DNA from: Streptomyces sp. NBC_01233
GTDB taxonomy: Bacteria > Actinomycetota > Actinomycetes > Streptomycetales > Streptomycetaceae
Assembly (NCBI RefSeq): GCF_035989305.1
Contig: NZ_CP108514.1
Coordinates: 8,164,501-8,228,500 of the forward strand
Direction of reading: 5' to 3'
Length of the DNA stretch: 64,000 bases
This document shows, piece by piece, positions 47,068-56,112 of the stretch. The position numbers and the translations under genes were made by a program. Every line of letters starts with the position of its first letter. Position 1 is the stretch's first letter. The notes below the pieces were generated by a model. It had not been told where the DNA came from, did no database searches, and saw only the letters and a list, made by a program, of their open reading frames with translations.

Positions 47068-48167
47068 ACAGCTCGACGGCACGCACGGATTGGGCCGAAA
47101 ACGCCCTCGCAGCCGTCATCGGGCGCGTGAGCGTGACCGAGGCCCAGGTCGGCGAGCGCTTTCCGCTCCACGCGGAGCCCGACGACGGGCGATGGACGAC
47201 CACCGGCCGTGGTTCGTGGACCGGCGGCTTCTGGGCGGGGCTGCTGTGGCTGCGCGCCCGCTGCACCGGTACCGACGCCGACCGCCGGGCCGCCGCCGCG
47301 TGCACCGCCCGGCTCGCGCCGTGGGCGGACGCCGACACCGCCACCCGGGGTCTGATCTTCTGGTACGGGACCTCGCTCGCCGGAGCCGATGCCGAAGCCG
47401 CCCGGCTGCGGGAACGAGCCGCCCGGGCCTGCCTGTCGGCCTACGATCCCGAACTCGGCCTGGTGCCCTGGGGCGACGCGCTGGGCGGCCCCCGCCTGCT
47501 GGCCCGCGTGGACGGCGTACCGGGCATGGTGCCCCTGCTGGCGGGCGCCGGGGCGGAGGGCGCGGCCGCCGCGGCCGGCCACCTCCACCGGCACCTCGAC
47601 CTCTGCCTCGGCGCGGGCGGGGAGCGGCGCCCGTGGCTGTGGCCCGCCCGGCTGTTCGACGAGGGCGCCGGATGGCAGCGCTGCGACGAACCCGCGCCGG
47701 GCTGGAGCCGGGGGCAGGCCTGGCTGCTCCTGGCCGTCGCCGACGCCCTGACCCGGCCCGACACCGTGGGCGGTGACTGCGCCCGGCTCGACGAGGCGGC
47801 CGAACAGCTGCTGTCGCAAGGGGAGGTGCTGTCCGGACGGCTGGTACCGCCGGCCGGCGCCTCCCGGCCCGGCGGCCCCCTGGACACGTCGGCCGCCGCG
47901 ATCACCGCGGTGGCCCTGCTGAAGCTCGCGCGGGTCGCCGGCCCCCGGGCGGAGGCGTGTTCGTACCGGGCCGTGGCCATCCTGAACCGCCTGGCGCAGG
48001 CCCACCTGACGGGCGCGTGCTCCGGCCGCCCGCCGGGGATGCTGCTGGACGGCTGTTACGACGCCCCGAAGGGGCTGGCGGTCCGGCACGAGCTGATCTG
48101 GGGCGACTTCTTCCTGGCCCTCGGGCTGGCCGCGCTCGACGGCCTCGTCGACATCACCCGCGCGTAG
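47064..48167 (+). CDS. Glycoside hydrolase family 88/105-like protein
   Basis: A 367-residue protein with the alpha6/alpha6-barrel signatures of unsaturated glucuronyl hydrolases: GSWTGGFWAGLLWLRAR near the start, RVDGVPGMVPLLAGAG with the likely catalytic Asp, and WSRGQAWLLLAVADAL. No signal peptide, so it acts in the cytosol on imported oligosaccharides, removing an unsaturated uronic acid. It overlaps the MFS transporter stop (GTGA) and so forms a small uptake-and-breakdown unit with it. Its last 14 bases overlap the convergent acyl-CoA dehydrogenase gene. Confidence 0.8.
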   Translation: MNSSTARTDWAENALAAVIGRVSVTEAQVGERFPLHAEPDDGRWTTTGRGSWTGGFWAGLLWLRARCTGTDADRRAAAACTARLAPWADADTATRGLIFWYGTSLAGADAEAARLRERAARACLSAYDPELGLVPWGDALGGPRLLARVDGVPGMVPLLAGAGAEGAAAAAGHLHRHLDLCLGAGGERRPWLWPARLFDEGAGWQRCDEPAPGWSRGQAWLLLAVADALTRPDTVGGDCARLDEAAEQLLSQGEVLSGRLVPPAGASRPGGPLDTSAAAITAVALLKLARVAGPRAEACSYRAVAILNRLAQAHLTGACSGRPPGMLLDGCYDAPKGLAVRHELIWGDFFLALGLAALDGLVDITRA

Positions 48168-49350
48168 CGGTCCCCGCACCGTGGTCGCGCAGGATCCGGC
48201 GGGCCACGGAGGTGATGTGGAGCTCGTCGGGACCGTCGAGGATGCGGGCGGCGCGGCCCGTACGGAAGAGTCCGGGCAGGGGGGTGTCCGGACCGAGCCC
48301 GGCCGCGCCGTGGACCTGGATGGCCGAGTCCGTGACCTGTTGGAGCATGCGGGCGGCGGCGACCTTGGCCAGCCCCACCTCCGTACGCGCCTCCTGCCCG
48401 GCCGCGATCAGGCCCACCGCCTCGTGGACGAGGGGACGGGTGGTGCGCAGCGCGAGCAGGGCGTCGAAGACGTGCTGCTGGACCAGCTGGTGGTCGGCGA
48501 GGGGCCCGCGGGACCCGCTGCGCGTGGCGGCCCGTTCACACATGAGGTCGAAGGCGCGCTGGGCCTGGCCCAGCCAGCGCAGACAGCGCAGCGTACGGCC
48601 CAGCAGCAGCCGCTCACCCGCGAGGGCGAGGGCATGGCCGGGCTCGCCGAGGAGGTGGTCGGCGGGCACGCGGACCCGGTCGAGTTCGATCTCGTACTGA
48701 CCTGCCGCACCGAGCACGGGGAGCTCGCGCACCACGCGGAAGCCGGGGGAGGCGGTGGGCACCAGGAACAGGGAGAGCCCCTCGCGGTCCCCGGCGGCTC
48801 CGCCGGTGCGGGCCAGGACGGTCACCAGGTCGGCGCCCGCGGCGCCGGAGGTGAACCACTTGCGGCCGCTGACGCACCAACTGCCGTCCGCCAGGCGCTC
48901 GGCTCCGGTGGAGGTCGAGAACGGGTCGGTGCCCGGCACGTCCGGCTCGGTCATCGCGTAGCAGGTACGCATCTCCCCGGCGACCAGCCGTTCCAGGTAT
49001 TCCTCGCGGACCCGGGGCGTGCCGTGGCGGGCCAGCATGGTGACGTCGAGCAGGGGAGCGGAGCCGAGCGCGGCGGGCCCGTGGTCACTGGCACCCTCGG
49101 CCTCGGCCAGCGCGGCGTAGGCGGCGAAGGACAGTCCGCCGCCGCCCAGTTCGGCCGGGAGCGGGAGCGCCCAGAGCCCCTCTTGCCGGGCCTGCCCCCT
49201 CAGCTCGGTGAGCGCTGCGGCCGCCGCCGGGCCGCCCGCGTCCAGCACGCCCTCCCGGGGGATCACCCGGCTGCGGACGAACGCGCCGACCCGGGCTTTC
49301 AACTCGGCTCCCTGGAGCTCGTGTTGGGTGGCCGTGCCTGGATCTATCAC
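48154..49350 (-). CDS. Acyl-CoA dehydrogenase
   Basis: A 398-residue flavoprotein. It has CYAMTEPDVPGTDPFSTST and WCVSGRKWFTSGA (FAD and substrate-binding region), AALAEAEGASDHGPA near the N-terminus, and a C-terminal helical domain with DSAIQVHGAAGLGPDTPLPGL, where family members place residues near the catalytic base. It introduces a double bond into an acyl-CoA. GTG 49350 was chosen because of the excellent GGAGG six bases upstream; an ATG at 49365 has no ribosome site. It is divergent from the CoA-transferase/acyl-CoA-synthetase pair, so all three may serve one acyl-CoA pathway. Confidence 0.9.
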   Translation of the reverse strand: MIDPGTATQHELQGAELKARVGAFVRSRVIPREGVLDAGGPAAAAALTELRGQARQEGLWALPLPAELGGGGLSFAAYAALAEAEGASDHGPAALGSAPLLDVTMLARHGTPRVREEYLERLVAGEMRTCYAMTEPDVPGTDPFSTSTGAERLADGSWCVSGRKWFTSGAAGADLVTVLARTGGAAGDREGLSLFLVPTASPGFRVVRELPVLGAAGQYEIELDRVRVPADHLLGEPGHALALAGERLLLGRTLRCLRWLGQAQRAFDLMCERAATRSGSRGPLADHQLVQQHVFDALLALRTTRPLVHEAVGLIAAGQEARTEVGLAKVAAARMLQQVTDSAIQVHGAAGLGPDTPLPGLFRTGRAARILDGPDELHITSVARRILRDHGAGTATRG

Positions 49351-49493
49351 TGTTTTCCTCCTCATTCCCGGGAACTCGTGGGAACGGTTGTCCGACTGCC
49401 TGTACGTGGAACTGGTCGGGTGCGAACGCCCCCCGGTTCCCGCGTACCGCACGAACCGGGCGACGGCCACCGCCGCGCCGGGAGAGGAGAGGC

Positions 49494-51281
49494 ATGGCGT
49501 CACCAGCCACCACGCAGACGGTCCGGCCGCTCGACACACTGCGCTTCGACACCTCGGGGCCCCCGCAGATCACGGATGTCGTCGCCGACCACCTGCGCAT
49601 GCTCGGCGCGACCGGGGGCCACCCCCGCCAGGCCCCGCCGGACCGCATCACGCTCACCGGCGGCGGCTTCGCACCGGCGCGGGCGGCCGCCACGTGGGCG
49701 GATCCCGCGAGCGGGCTCGTCGACGAGGCGACCGTCCAGGCCGCCACCGGCATCATGGCGGTGCACGGCCGCAGGGACGGCGCCCCGCGCGGACTGGCCG
49801 CCGACTACGCGGCCACGGCCACCGCCGTCCTGACCGTGCAGGGGCTGCTCGCCGGCCTGATAGGCCAGGCCCGTGGCGGGGCGGCCGCCCAGGTCACCAC
49901 CCGCGCGGACCGGGCGGGCCTGCTGACGGTGTCCCAGCACCTCGCCGCAGCCGGAGCCGACGAGGGCGAAGCCTCCGAACTCGCCGCCGGAGGCCCGCCC
50001 TTCCGCTCCGCCGAGGGAGTCCTCTTCGAGCTGGAGACCCTCGACCCGGGTGCCTGGGCCGCCTTCTGGCGGGCCCTGGAGGCGCCCGCCGATGCGATCC
50101 GGGCAGGCTGGCGGCCCTTCCAGTTCCGGTACGCCACCGCCTGCGCGCCGTTCCCGCCGGCCCTCCACGAAGTCACCCGGACCATCCCCATGACGGGCAT
50201 CCGTAGGGCTGCCGCACTCTCCGGCGCCGAGGTGTGCGTCCTGCGCACCCTCGCGGAAAGGGCCTTGGAGGACGACGGCGCCGCTCCGTGGGCGCTCCGG
50301 CTCCTCGGGCCGGAAGCCGGTCGTCCGAGGACCGCGGCCGGCCGGGGCGACGGGCCCTGCACCGGCCGGCCGCTGGCCGGACTGACCGTGCTGGAAGCCG
50401 GCCGCCGCATCCAGGCCCCGCTCGCCGCAGACCTGTTGGGCCTGCTCGGCGCCGAGGTGATCCGGATCGAGCCGCCGGGCGGGGACCCGCTGCGCGGCAT
50501 GCCGCCCGCCTGCTCCGGGATCTCCGCGCGCTGGCTCGCCCTCAACCGGGGCAAGCAGGCCGTGGAGATCGACATCAAGGCGGACGGAGACCGGCGCAGG
50601 CTGCGCGAGATGGCCGCGGAGGCCGACGTCTTCCTCCACAACTGGGCCCCGGGCAAGGCCGCCGAACTCGGCCTGGACCACGACGACCTCGCGGCGGTGA
50701 ATCCCGCACTCGTCTACGCGTACACCAGCGGCTGGGCCGACCGGCTCGACGACGCCCCCATGGGCACCGACTTCATGGTCCAGGCCCGCACCGCGGTCGG
50801 CGAGGCCGTCCGCCCCCAGGACGAGGCCCCGGCCCCCTCGCTGATGACCCTGCTCGACGTCCTCGGCGGACTGCACGGCACCGAGGCGGTCCTCGCCGGA
50901 CTCCTGCTGCGCGAACGCACCGGCCACGGCGTACGTGTGGACTCCTCCCTGCTCGGCGCCGCCGACACGCTGACCGCACCCGCCCTGCGCCGCGCGGTCC
51001 GGGGCGAGGCCCCCCGGCGACCGGCCGGATTCCGGCGCCCCCTGCCCACGGCCGACGGCTGGATCGCCCCGACTGACGAGGGCGCCGCCGCCGCGGGAGC
51101 GTACGACCTGCGCGAACTGGCCACCGCGGACGCCCTCAAGCAGCTGCGGGAGCACGGCCTGACGGCCACCGCCGTCACCACCGAACTGGCCGACCTGCAC
51201 CACGACCGGCGCTTCACCGGCTCGATCAGCCGCGACGCGCACGGCGCCCCTGCCGTTCCCGACCCCTGGAGCTTCGCATGA
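49494..51281 (+). CDS. CoA-transferase family III (CaiB/BaiF-like) protein with two halves
   Basis: A 595-residue protein. The C-terminal half (from PLAGLTVLEAGRRIQAPLAA) is a clear family III CoA transferase, with VIRIEPPGGDPLRGMPPA and LNRGKQAVEIDIK, and a possible catalytic Asp in GTDFMVQARTAVGEA. The N-terminal half is a weaker, diverged copy (AATGIMAVHGRRDGAPRGLA). Two-unit versions of this enzyme exist in Streptomyces. It moves CoA between acyl groups. Its stop overlaps the start of the synthetase (ATGA), so they are co-translated. GAGAGGAGAGG precedes the ATG. Confidence 0.85.
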   Translation: MASPATTQTVRPLDTLRFDTSGPPQITDVVADHLRMLGATGGHPRQAPPDRITLTGGGFAPARAAATWADPASGLVDEATVQAATGIMAVHGRRDGAPRGLAADYAATATAVLTVQGLLAGLIGQARGGAAAQVTTRADRAGLLTVSQHLAAAGADEGEASELAAGGPPFRSAEGVLFELETLDPGAWAAFWRALEAPADAIRAGWRPFQFRYATACAPFPPALHEVTRTIPMTGIRRAAALSGAEVCVLRTLAERALEDDGAAPWALRLLGPEAGRPRTAAGRGDGPCTGRPLAGLTVLEAGRRIQAPLAADLLGLLGAEVIRIEPPGGDPLRGMPPACSGISARWLALNRGKQAVEIDIKADGDRRRLREMAAEADVFLHNWAPGKAAELGLDHDDLAAVNPALVYAYTSGWADRLDDAPMGTDFMVQARTAVGEAVRPQDEAPAPSLMTLLDVLGGLHGTEAVLAGLLLRERTGHGVRVDSSLLGAADTLTAPALRRAVRGEAPRRPAGFRRPLPTADGWIAPTDEGAAAAGAYDLRELATADALKQLREHGLTATAVTTELADLHHDRRFTGSISRDAHGAPAVPDPWSFA

Positions 51282-53038
51282 CCGCCAACAGGCTCGTACT
51301 GCGCGACCTGCTGCCCGCCGACCTCCGCCGTTCCTGGGTGGTCGACGGCACCTGCCCCGATCTCGACCTCTACAGCCTCTTCCGGGCCCGGCAGATCGCC
51401 GACCTGCACGCCACCGCCGTCATCGACGCCAAGGGCCCACTCTGTTACACCGCACTGGACCGCAAGGTGCGGGCTCTGGCCACCGGCCTGCACGACCTCG
51501 GCATACGACCGGGCGACGTGGTCGGCGTCCAGCTCCCCAACCACCGGAACGCCGTCATCGCCGACCTGGCCCTGGCCGCCCTCGGCACGGTGGCCCTGCC
51601 CTTCCCCGTCGGCCGCGGCAGCCTGGAAGCGGAATGCCTGCTGCGCCGCGCCGAGGCCGTCGCCGTCATCGCCGCGATCGACCACCGAGGCAGCCGGCAC
51701 GCCGCCGACCTGCACACACTGGCACCGGCCCTGCCCGCACTCCGGCACGTGATCGCGGCCGGGCCCGGGACGGCCCCCGAGGGGACGGTCGCCTTCTCCG
51801 CCCTGCTGCGCTCCGACGCGAGCGCCTTCGTACCGGCCCGGCCCGCCCCGGACAGCGCGGCCCGCATCCTGGTCTCCTCCGGCTCCGAGGCCGAGCCGAA
51901 GATGGTCGCGTACTCGCACAACGCCCTCGCCGGCGGCCGCGGGAACTTCCTCGCCTCCCTGATGCCCGACGGGACCGCGCCGCGCTGCCTGTTCCTGGTG
52001 CCGCTGGCCTCCGCCTTCGGCTCCAACGGCACGGCCGTCACCCTGGCCCGCCACGGCGGCACGCTGGTCCTCCTCGACCAGTTCAACCCGGAAGCCGCCC
52101 TCGCGGCGGTGCGGGAGCACGCGCCCACGCACATCCTCGGCGTGCCCACGATGGTCCGGATGATGCTGGACCGGCTCGAAGGCGACGACGGCGCGCTACC
52201 CGCCCCCACCGCCCTCGTCCTGGGCGGATCCGCGCTCGACGAGCGCACGGCCAAGGACGCCGCCCGCGCGTTCGGCTGCCCGGTCGTCAACCTCTACGGC
52301 TCGGCCGACGGCGTCAACTGCCACACCGGACTGGGCAACGACACCCCGCCCGCCGACGGCCAGGGGGTCGTGGCCGGGCGCCCCGACCCCCGGGTCGCCG
52401 ACATCCGGATCGCCGACACCGAAACGCACGAGCCGCTGCCGGACGGCAGTGTCGGGGAGATCATCGCGCGCGGCCCGATGACCCCGCTGTGCTACGTCGC
52501 CTCCCCGGACCTCGACGCCCGCTACCGCACCCCCGACGGCTGGGTCCGTACCGGAGACCTCGGCTTCCTCGATGAGGCGGGCACCCTCCACATCGTCGGA
52601 CGGCTCAAGGACATCGTCATCCGCGGCGGCGCCAACATCAGCCCCGCCGAGGTCGAACGCCGTCTGGCCTTCCACCCGCTGGTGCGGGACGTGGTGTGCG
52701 TGGGGGTTCCGGACGCGGTGATGGGGGAGCGGCTGGCGGCCTGTGTCGTGCCCCGCACGGCGCACGTGCCTTCCCTGGAGGAGCTCTGCGCGCACCTCAC
52801 GGAGTGCGGGCTCGAGCAGCGCAAGTTCCCCGAGCGGCTCCTGGTCGTCGCCGAACTCCCGCTGACCCCGGCGGGCAAGCCAGACCGGGGCGCCCTGCGC
52901 GCGCGCCTGACCGACATCCGCCCGCAGGCGGAGACCGGCGGCGTCCCGCAGCTGGGAGCCGGCAGCGTCCCCCAGCTGGGGACCGGCAGCGTCCCCCAGC
53001 TGGGGACCGGCAGCGTCCCGCTCGCCCAGGCCGGATGA
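51278..53038 (+). CDS. Acyl-CoA synthetase (AMP-dependent, class I adenylate-forming)
   Basis: A 586-residue protein. Its adenylate-forming core has the P-loop-like motif LVSSGSEAEPKMVAYSH, VNLYGSADG, GWVRTGDLGFLDE and the hinge GRLKDIVIRGGANISP. The catalytic lysine is in TPAGKPDRGALR near the end. It activates a carboxylic acid, probably a fatty or branched-chain acid, as the CoA thioester. The C-terminus carries three and a half repeats of an eight-residue unit (GSVPQLGT) encoded by 24-bp direct repeats, outside the enzyme fold. It is coupled to the CoA transferase upstream and followed by two hairpins. Confidence 0.92.
   Translation: MTANRLVLRDLLPADLRRSWVVDGTCPDLDLYSLFRARQIADLHATAVIDAKGPLCYTALDRKVRALATGLHDLGIRPGDVVGVQLPNHRNAVIADLALAALGTVALPFPVGRGSLEAECLLRRAEAVAVIAAIDHRGSRHAADLHTLAPALPALRHVIAAGPGTAPEGTVAFSALLRSDASAFVPARPAPDSAARILVSSGSEAEPKMVAYSHNALAGGRGNFLASLMPDGTAPRCLFLVPLASAFGSNGTAVTLARHGGTLVLLDQFNPEAALAAVREHAPTHILGVPTMVRMMLDRLEGDDGALPAPTALVLGGSALDERTAKDAARAFGCPVVNLYGSADGVNCHTGLGNDTPPADGQGVVAGRPDPRVADIRIADTETHEPLPDGSVGEIIARGPMTPLCYVASPDLDARYRTPDGWVRTGDLGFLDEAGTLHIVGRLKDIVIRGGANISPAEVERRLAFHPLVRDVVCVGVPDAVMGERLAACVVPRTAHVPSLEELCAHLTECGLEQRKFPERLLVVAELPLTPAGKPDRGALRARLTDIRPQAETGGVPQLGAGSVPQLGTGSVPQLGTGSVPLAQAG
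52933..53028. repeat. 24-bp direct repeats in the 3' end of the synthetase gene
   Basis: Units start at 52933, 52957, 52981 and 53005; the last is partly diverged. Each encodes a TGSVPQLG-type octapeptide. The repeats stay in frame, so copy-number change would only lengthen or shorten the tail. Confidence 0.9.
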
Positions 53039-53041
53039 GAG

Positions 53042-53080
53042 GGCGGGGCCCGGCCGACGCCGCGCCGGCCGGACCCCGCC
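53042..53080. terminator. Hairpin after the synthetase gene
   Basis: A 15-bp stem with one mismatch around a nine-base loop, three bases after the stop. Confidence 0.65.
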
Positions 53081-53089
53081 CCGGCAAGA

Positions 53090-53124
53090 ACGGGAGGGCA
53101 CGCCCCCAGCGCGTGCCCTCCCGT
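53090..53124. terminator. Terminator between synthetase and metal-binding lipoprotein genes
   Basis: A 14-bp perfect stem (ACGGGAGGGCACGC with its complement) around a seven-base loop. It sits between convergent genes and can serve both. Confidence 0.85.
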
Positions 53125-53149
53125 CGTCGCTACGCCTCGCGGCACGCGG

Positions 53150-53977
53150 TCACGAGACGCCCATGGCCTTCTTCAGCTCGGCTGCCGCGTTGCGGTAGAC
53201 CGGCAGCAGGTCGAGGTCCTCGCCCGGATAGTTGACGATCTTGACCTGCTTGGCGCCGGAGTCGGGCAGGACCGTGCCGGTGGACATGTGGGCGTTGTCC
53301 AGGACGAGCGCCGGCCTCTTCGCGGAGAGCTCGGCGAGCTGCGCCGGGGTGACGGCCTCGGGCCCGAACGTGCCCACGGGGATGGCGCCCGAGAGCTTCG
53401 CGGCCCAGGCGGTGAAGACCTGGGCGACGACGGAGGGGCTCTTGCCGCCGGGCCAGGCCGCCTGGACGTCCTTGTTCAGCTTGGCGTACTCGGTGTCGAA
53501 GCCGGTCTTCCACTGCGTGGCGGCGTCCGCCGTGCCGAAGAGGGCGCCCAGTTTGTCGACCTCGGCCCTGACCTTGTCGGGGTCGTTGTCGAGGTTCACC
53601 TCGACCAGCTTCGCCTTGGAGCCGGCGGCCTCCTTGATCTTCGCGGCGTACGGCTCGAACGGTGCGTAGAGCACGAAATCGGCCTTGGCGACGGCGGCGA
53701 GGTCCGAGGGCTTCGGGTCGTAGTCGGGGGCGTGGTGCACGGACTGCGGGACGATGACCTTGACGTCCTCGGCCCCCGCGGCCTTGGCGAACGCGCCCTC
53801 CCAGGTGGTGGTCACGACCACGACGGGCTTGTCCTTCCCGGCCGGGGCGCCGGCCTTCGCCGGGCCGTCAGCGGCGGCGCCGGTACCGGTGTCGCCGTCG
53901 CCTCCGCAACCGGCCGTGAGGAGGACTGCCGCGCTCAGTGCGAGGCAGGAAGAGATACGGACGCCGGTGCGCGCCAT
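53150..53977 (-). CDS. Zinc/manganese-type ABC importer substrate-binding lipoprotein
   Basis: A 275-residue protein. A lipobox (LTAGC, Cys24) marks it as a membrane-anchored lipoprotein, and a short linker follows. The binding domain has VPQSVHHAPDYDPKPSDL near residue 85 (His-His likely metal ligands) and a second His-containing helix region (DNAHMSTGTVLP). This is the cluster A-I pattern of ZnuA/AztC-type proteins. CGGAG lies nine bases before the ATG. It is last in an operon after the ATPase and the permease, overlapping the permease by 43 bases. The metal, zinc or manganese, cannot be told for certain. Confidence 0.85.
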   Translation of the reverse strand: MARTGVRISSCLALSAAVLLTAGCGGDGDTGTGAAADGPAKAGAPAGKDKPVVVVTTTWEGAFAKAAGAEDVKVIVPQSVHHAPDYDPKPSDLAAVAKADFVLYAPFEPYAAKIKEAAGSKAKLVEVNLDNDPDKVRAEVDKLGALFGTADAATQWKTGFDTEYAKLNKDVQAAWPGGKSPSVVAQVFTAWAAKLSGAIPVGTFGPEAVTPAQLAELSAKRPALVLDNAHMSTGTVLPDSGAKQVKIVNYPGEDLDLLPVYRNAAAELKKAMGVS

Positions 53978-54801
53978 GAGCTGATTCTCCGTTCGGGTAT
54001 GAAGTGCACGGCGAGGACGAGCGCCCCCGCCGTCAGGACGAGGACCGGGCCGGGCGGCCAGTCCAGCCACAGGGCCAGCAGGAACCCCGTCAGGTTGACG
54101 ACGACGCCGATGCCGACCGCCCACAGGGTGATCGACCGCAGCGAACTGCCGAGGCGGCGGGCCGCGAGCGCGGGAAGCAGGGTCAGCGCGTCGACGAGCA
54201 GGGCGCCGGTGAGCTTGATCGCCCCGGCGACGGCGATGGCGACGAGCACCAGGAGGGCCGCCGTCAGCGCCCGCACGGGGACTCCGGAGCACTGCGCGAG
54301 CTCGCGGTCGTAGAGGAGCAGGCCGATCTCGCGGCGCCGCCACCAGAACAGTCCGGGAACGACGACGGCGAGCACCCCGAGGACGACGAGATCGGCGGTG
54401 CCCACCGACAGGATCGAGCCCCAGAGCAGGGCGAACGCGCCGGAGGCGTTGACGCCCGACACGGCGAGCAGGAGGAGGGCCGCCGCGATGGCGAGGCTCA
54501 TCAGCAGCCCCATGGCCCCGGACAGCCCGTCCGGGGTACGGGCGAGCGGGGCGACGCCCGCGCCTGCCAGCGCGCAGGCCGCCAGCGCGCACAGCATGGG
54601 GTCGAGCCCGGTGAGCAGGCCGACCGCGATCCCGAGCAACGCGACGTGCATCATGGCGAACCGCACCGGCATGATGTCGAGCCCGACGATGACCACCCCG
54701 ATCACGGGCAGCCCGACCGCGGCCAGCAGCAGCGCGATGCCCGCCCGTTGCACGGGCAGGAGCTGCAGGAGTTCGCCCAGGTCGGCGGTGGCGAGTGTCA
54801 C
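53935..54801 (-). CDS. Metal ABC importer permease (ZnuB/MntB type)
   Basis: A 288-residue protein with about eight hydrophobic helices. It has the family segments MMHVALLGIAVGLLTG and KLTGALLVDALTLLPALAAR, the conserved loop before helix 7 that contacts the ATPase. It forms the membrane channel with the ATPase gene, to which it is joined by a GTGA overlap, and with the lipoprotein gene downstream. Confidence 0.88.
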   Translation of the reverse strand: MTLATADLGELLQLLPVQRAGIALLLAAVGLPVIGVVIVGLDIMPVRFAMMHVALLGIAVGLLTGLDPMLCALAACALAGAGVAPLARTPDGLSGAMGLLMSLAIAAALLLLAVSGVNASGAFALLWGSILSVGTADLVVLGVLAVVVPGLFWWRRREIGLLLYDRELAQCSGVPVRALTAALLVLVAIAVAGAIKLTGALLVDALTLLPALAARRLGSSLRSITLWAVGIGVVVNLTGFLLALWLDWPPGPVLVLTAGALVLAVHFIPERRISSWRAPASVSLPASH

Positions 54802-55433
54802 CGGACCTCCCGCAGCCGGCCCGCGGCCATCTCCAGCACCCGGTCGCAGCGCTCCGCCAGCGCGCGGTCGTGCGTCACCACGACGAGGGTCACCGGCAGG
54901 GAGGTGAGGACGTCCGCCGCTTCCTCCTGGCCGTCGAAGTCGAGCGCGGCGGTGGGCTCGTCGGCCAGGAGCACCTGTGCCCCGGCGGCGACACAGCCGA
55001 TCGCCCGGGCCAGGTACATGCGCTGCAACTGGCCTCCGGAGAGGGTGTGCAGCGGCCGCCCGGTCAGCGGGCCCACGCCGAGCCGGTCCGCGGCCTCGGC
55101 CGCGTCCCCCGGTGCGCCGCTGCTCGCCAGCAGTTCGCCGCCGAGCAGCGGGAAGCGCCCGGCGGCCGGCTTCTGCGGTATCCAGGCGCAGGCCCGGCGC
55201 CGCCACGCCCACTCCGCGGCCGAACCGGTGCCGCGTCCGCCGACCGTGATCGAGCCCGACACCTGCCGGTGGAGGCCGAGCACGGCACGCAGCAGCGTGG
55301 TCTTGCCCGAACCGTTCGTTCCGGTCAGGGCCACCCGCTCACCGGCCGCGATCTCCAGATCCACCTCGGCGACGGCCTCCACCCGGCCGTGCCGGCAGGC
55401 CACCTCGCGCATGTGGACGTCCAGCCCGCCCAT
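54798..55433 (-). CDS. Metal ABC importer ATP-binding protein
   Basis: A 211-residue ABC ATPase: Walker A GTNGSGKTT, signature LSGGQLQRM and Walker B VLLADEPTAALD, with H-loop TVVTHD-like VVVTHDR. It powers the importer encoded by the two coupled genes downstream. The 154-base gap upstream (55434-55587) holds its promoter; no obvious Zur box was seen. Confidence 0.9.
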   Translation of the reverse strand: MGGLDVHMREVACRHGRVEAVAEVDLEIAAGERVALTGTNGSGKTTLLRAVLGLHRQVSGSITVGGRGTGSAAEWAWRRRACAWIPQKPAAGRFPLLGGELLASSGAPGDAAEAADRLGVGPLTGRPLHTLSGGQLQRMYLARAIGCVAAGAQVLLADEPTAALDFDGQEEAADVLTSLPVTLVVVTHDRALAERCDRVLEMAAGRLREVR

Positions 55434-55587
55434 CACTCGTCCCTCGATCCTCCGCAGCAGGATGACTCCGCCGCAGTGTCCGCCCCTTACGCCGCAGTAG
55501 TCGGACGGCGTGGGCTCCGGGTTCCCGAAGACGGAAAGATCGGACGAGATCGCACGAGAGGGGAAGAGATCGGCGACGGAGGGCGCT

Positions 55588-56112
55588 TCAGCTGCCGGGC
55601 CGCACGACGAAGGCCACGGCCTGGACCGGCCCGCTGTTGCGGAAGTGCAGGACGAAGGGCACGGCATCACCCACGTGCCAGCGGCCCTTGACCGTCATCA
55701 TCACGTCCAGTGTGCTCGGGGTCATCTGCAGCGTCGAGCCGGCGGGGATCTCCGCCGAGGGGACCATGCTCATGGAATCCGCGCCCGCGGCACTCTCGTG
55801 CCGGCTCAGCATCACCGCCTCCACGACGGGGGAGGTCACGGAGACCAACTGGTCGCCGGACCCACCCGTGTTCGTGATCCGGAAGAACGCGGCGGTGCGC
55901 TCCTTGTCGGCGTACGGCAGGAAGACCCGTCCTATGCCGACCTCGATGCGGGCCGGAGTGCCCGCCGCTCCCGCCGTGGTCCACGCGGTCAGCCCGACCA
56001 GGGCCGTGAGACAGGCGGTCACCGGTGCGAGCACGGAGACCAGCCCCTCGCGGAGCCGGCGGCTGCCGGGCCCCGCCTCGGCCGAAGACGTGGGGAAGAG
56101 GGGACCGTTCAT
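55588..56112 (-). CDS. Copper chaperone PCu(A)C-domain protein
   Basis: A 174-residue protein with one hydrophobic segment (LAPVTACLTALVGLTAW) as signal or anchor, then a PCuAC/DUF461 beta-barrel. This has the Met-rich copper loop (VEAVMLSRHE, DSMSMVP, then STLQMTPSTLDVMM). The usual second His is not evident, so copper may be bound mainly by Met. Such proteins take copper to cytochrome oxidase or hold it outside the membrane. It overlaps the CopA stop (ATGA), the last gene in the copper operon. Confidence 0.8.
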   Translation of the reverse strand: MNGPLFPTSSAEAGPGSRRLREGLVSVLAPVTACLTALVGLTAWTTAGAAGTPARIEVGIGRVFLPYADKERTAAFFRITNTGGSGDQLVSVTSPVVEAVMLSRHESAAGADSMSMVPSAEIPAGSTLQMTPSTLDVMMTVKGRWHVGDAVPFVLHFRNSGPVQAVAFVVRPGS

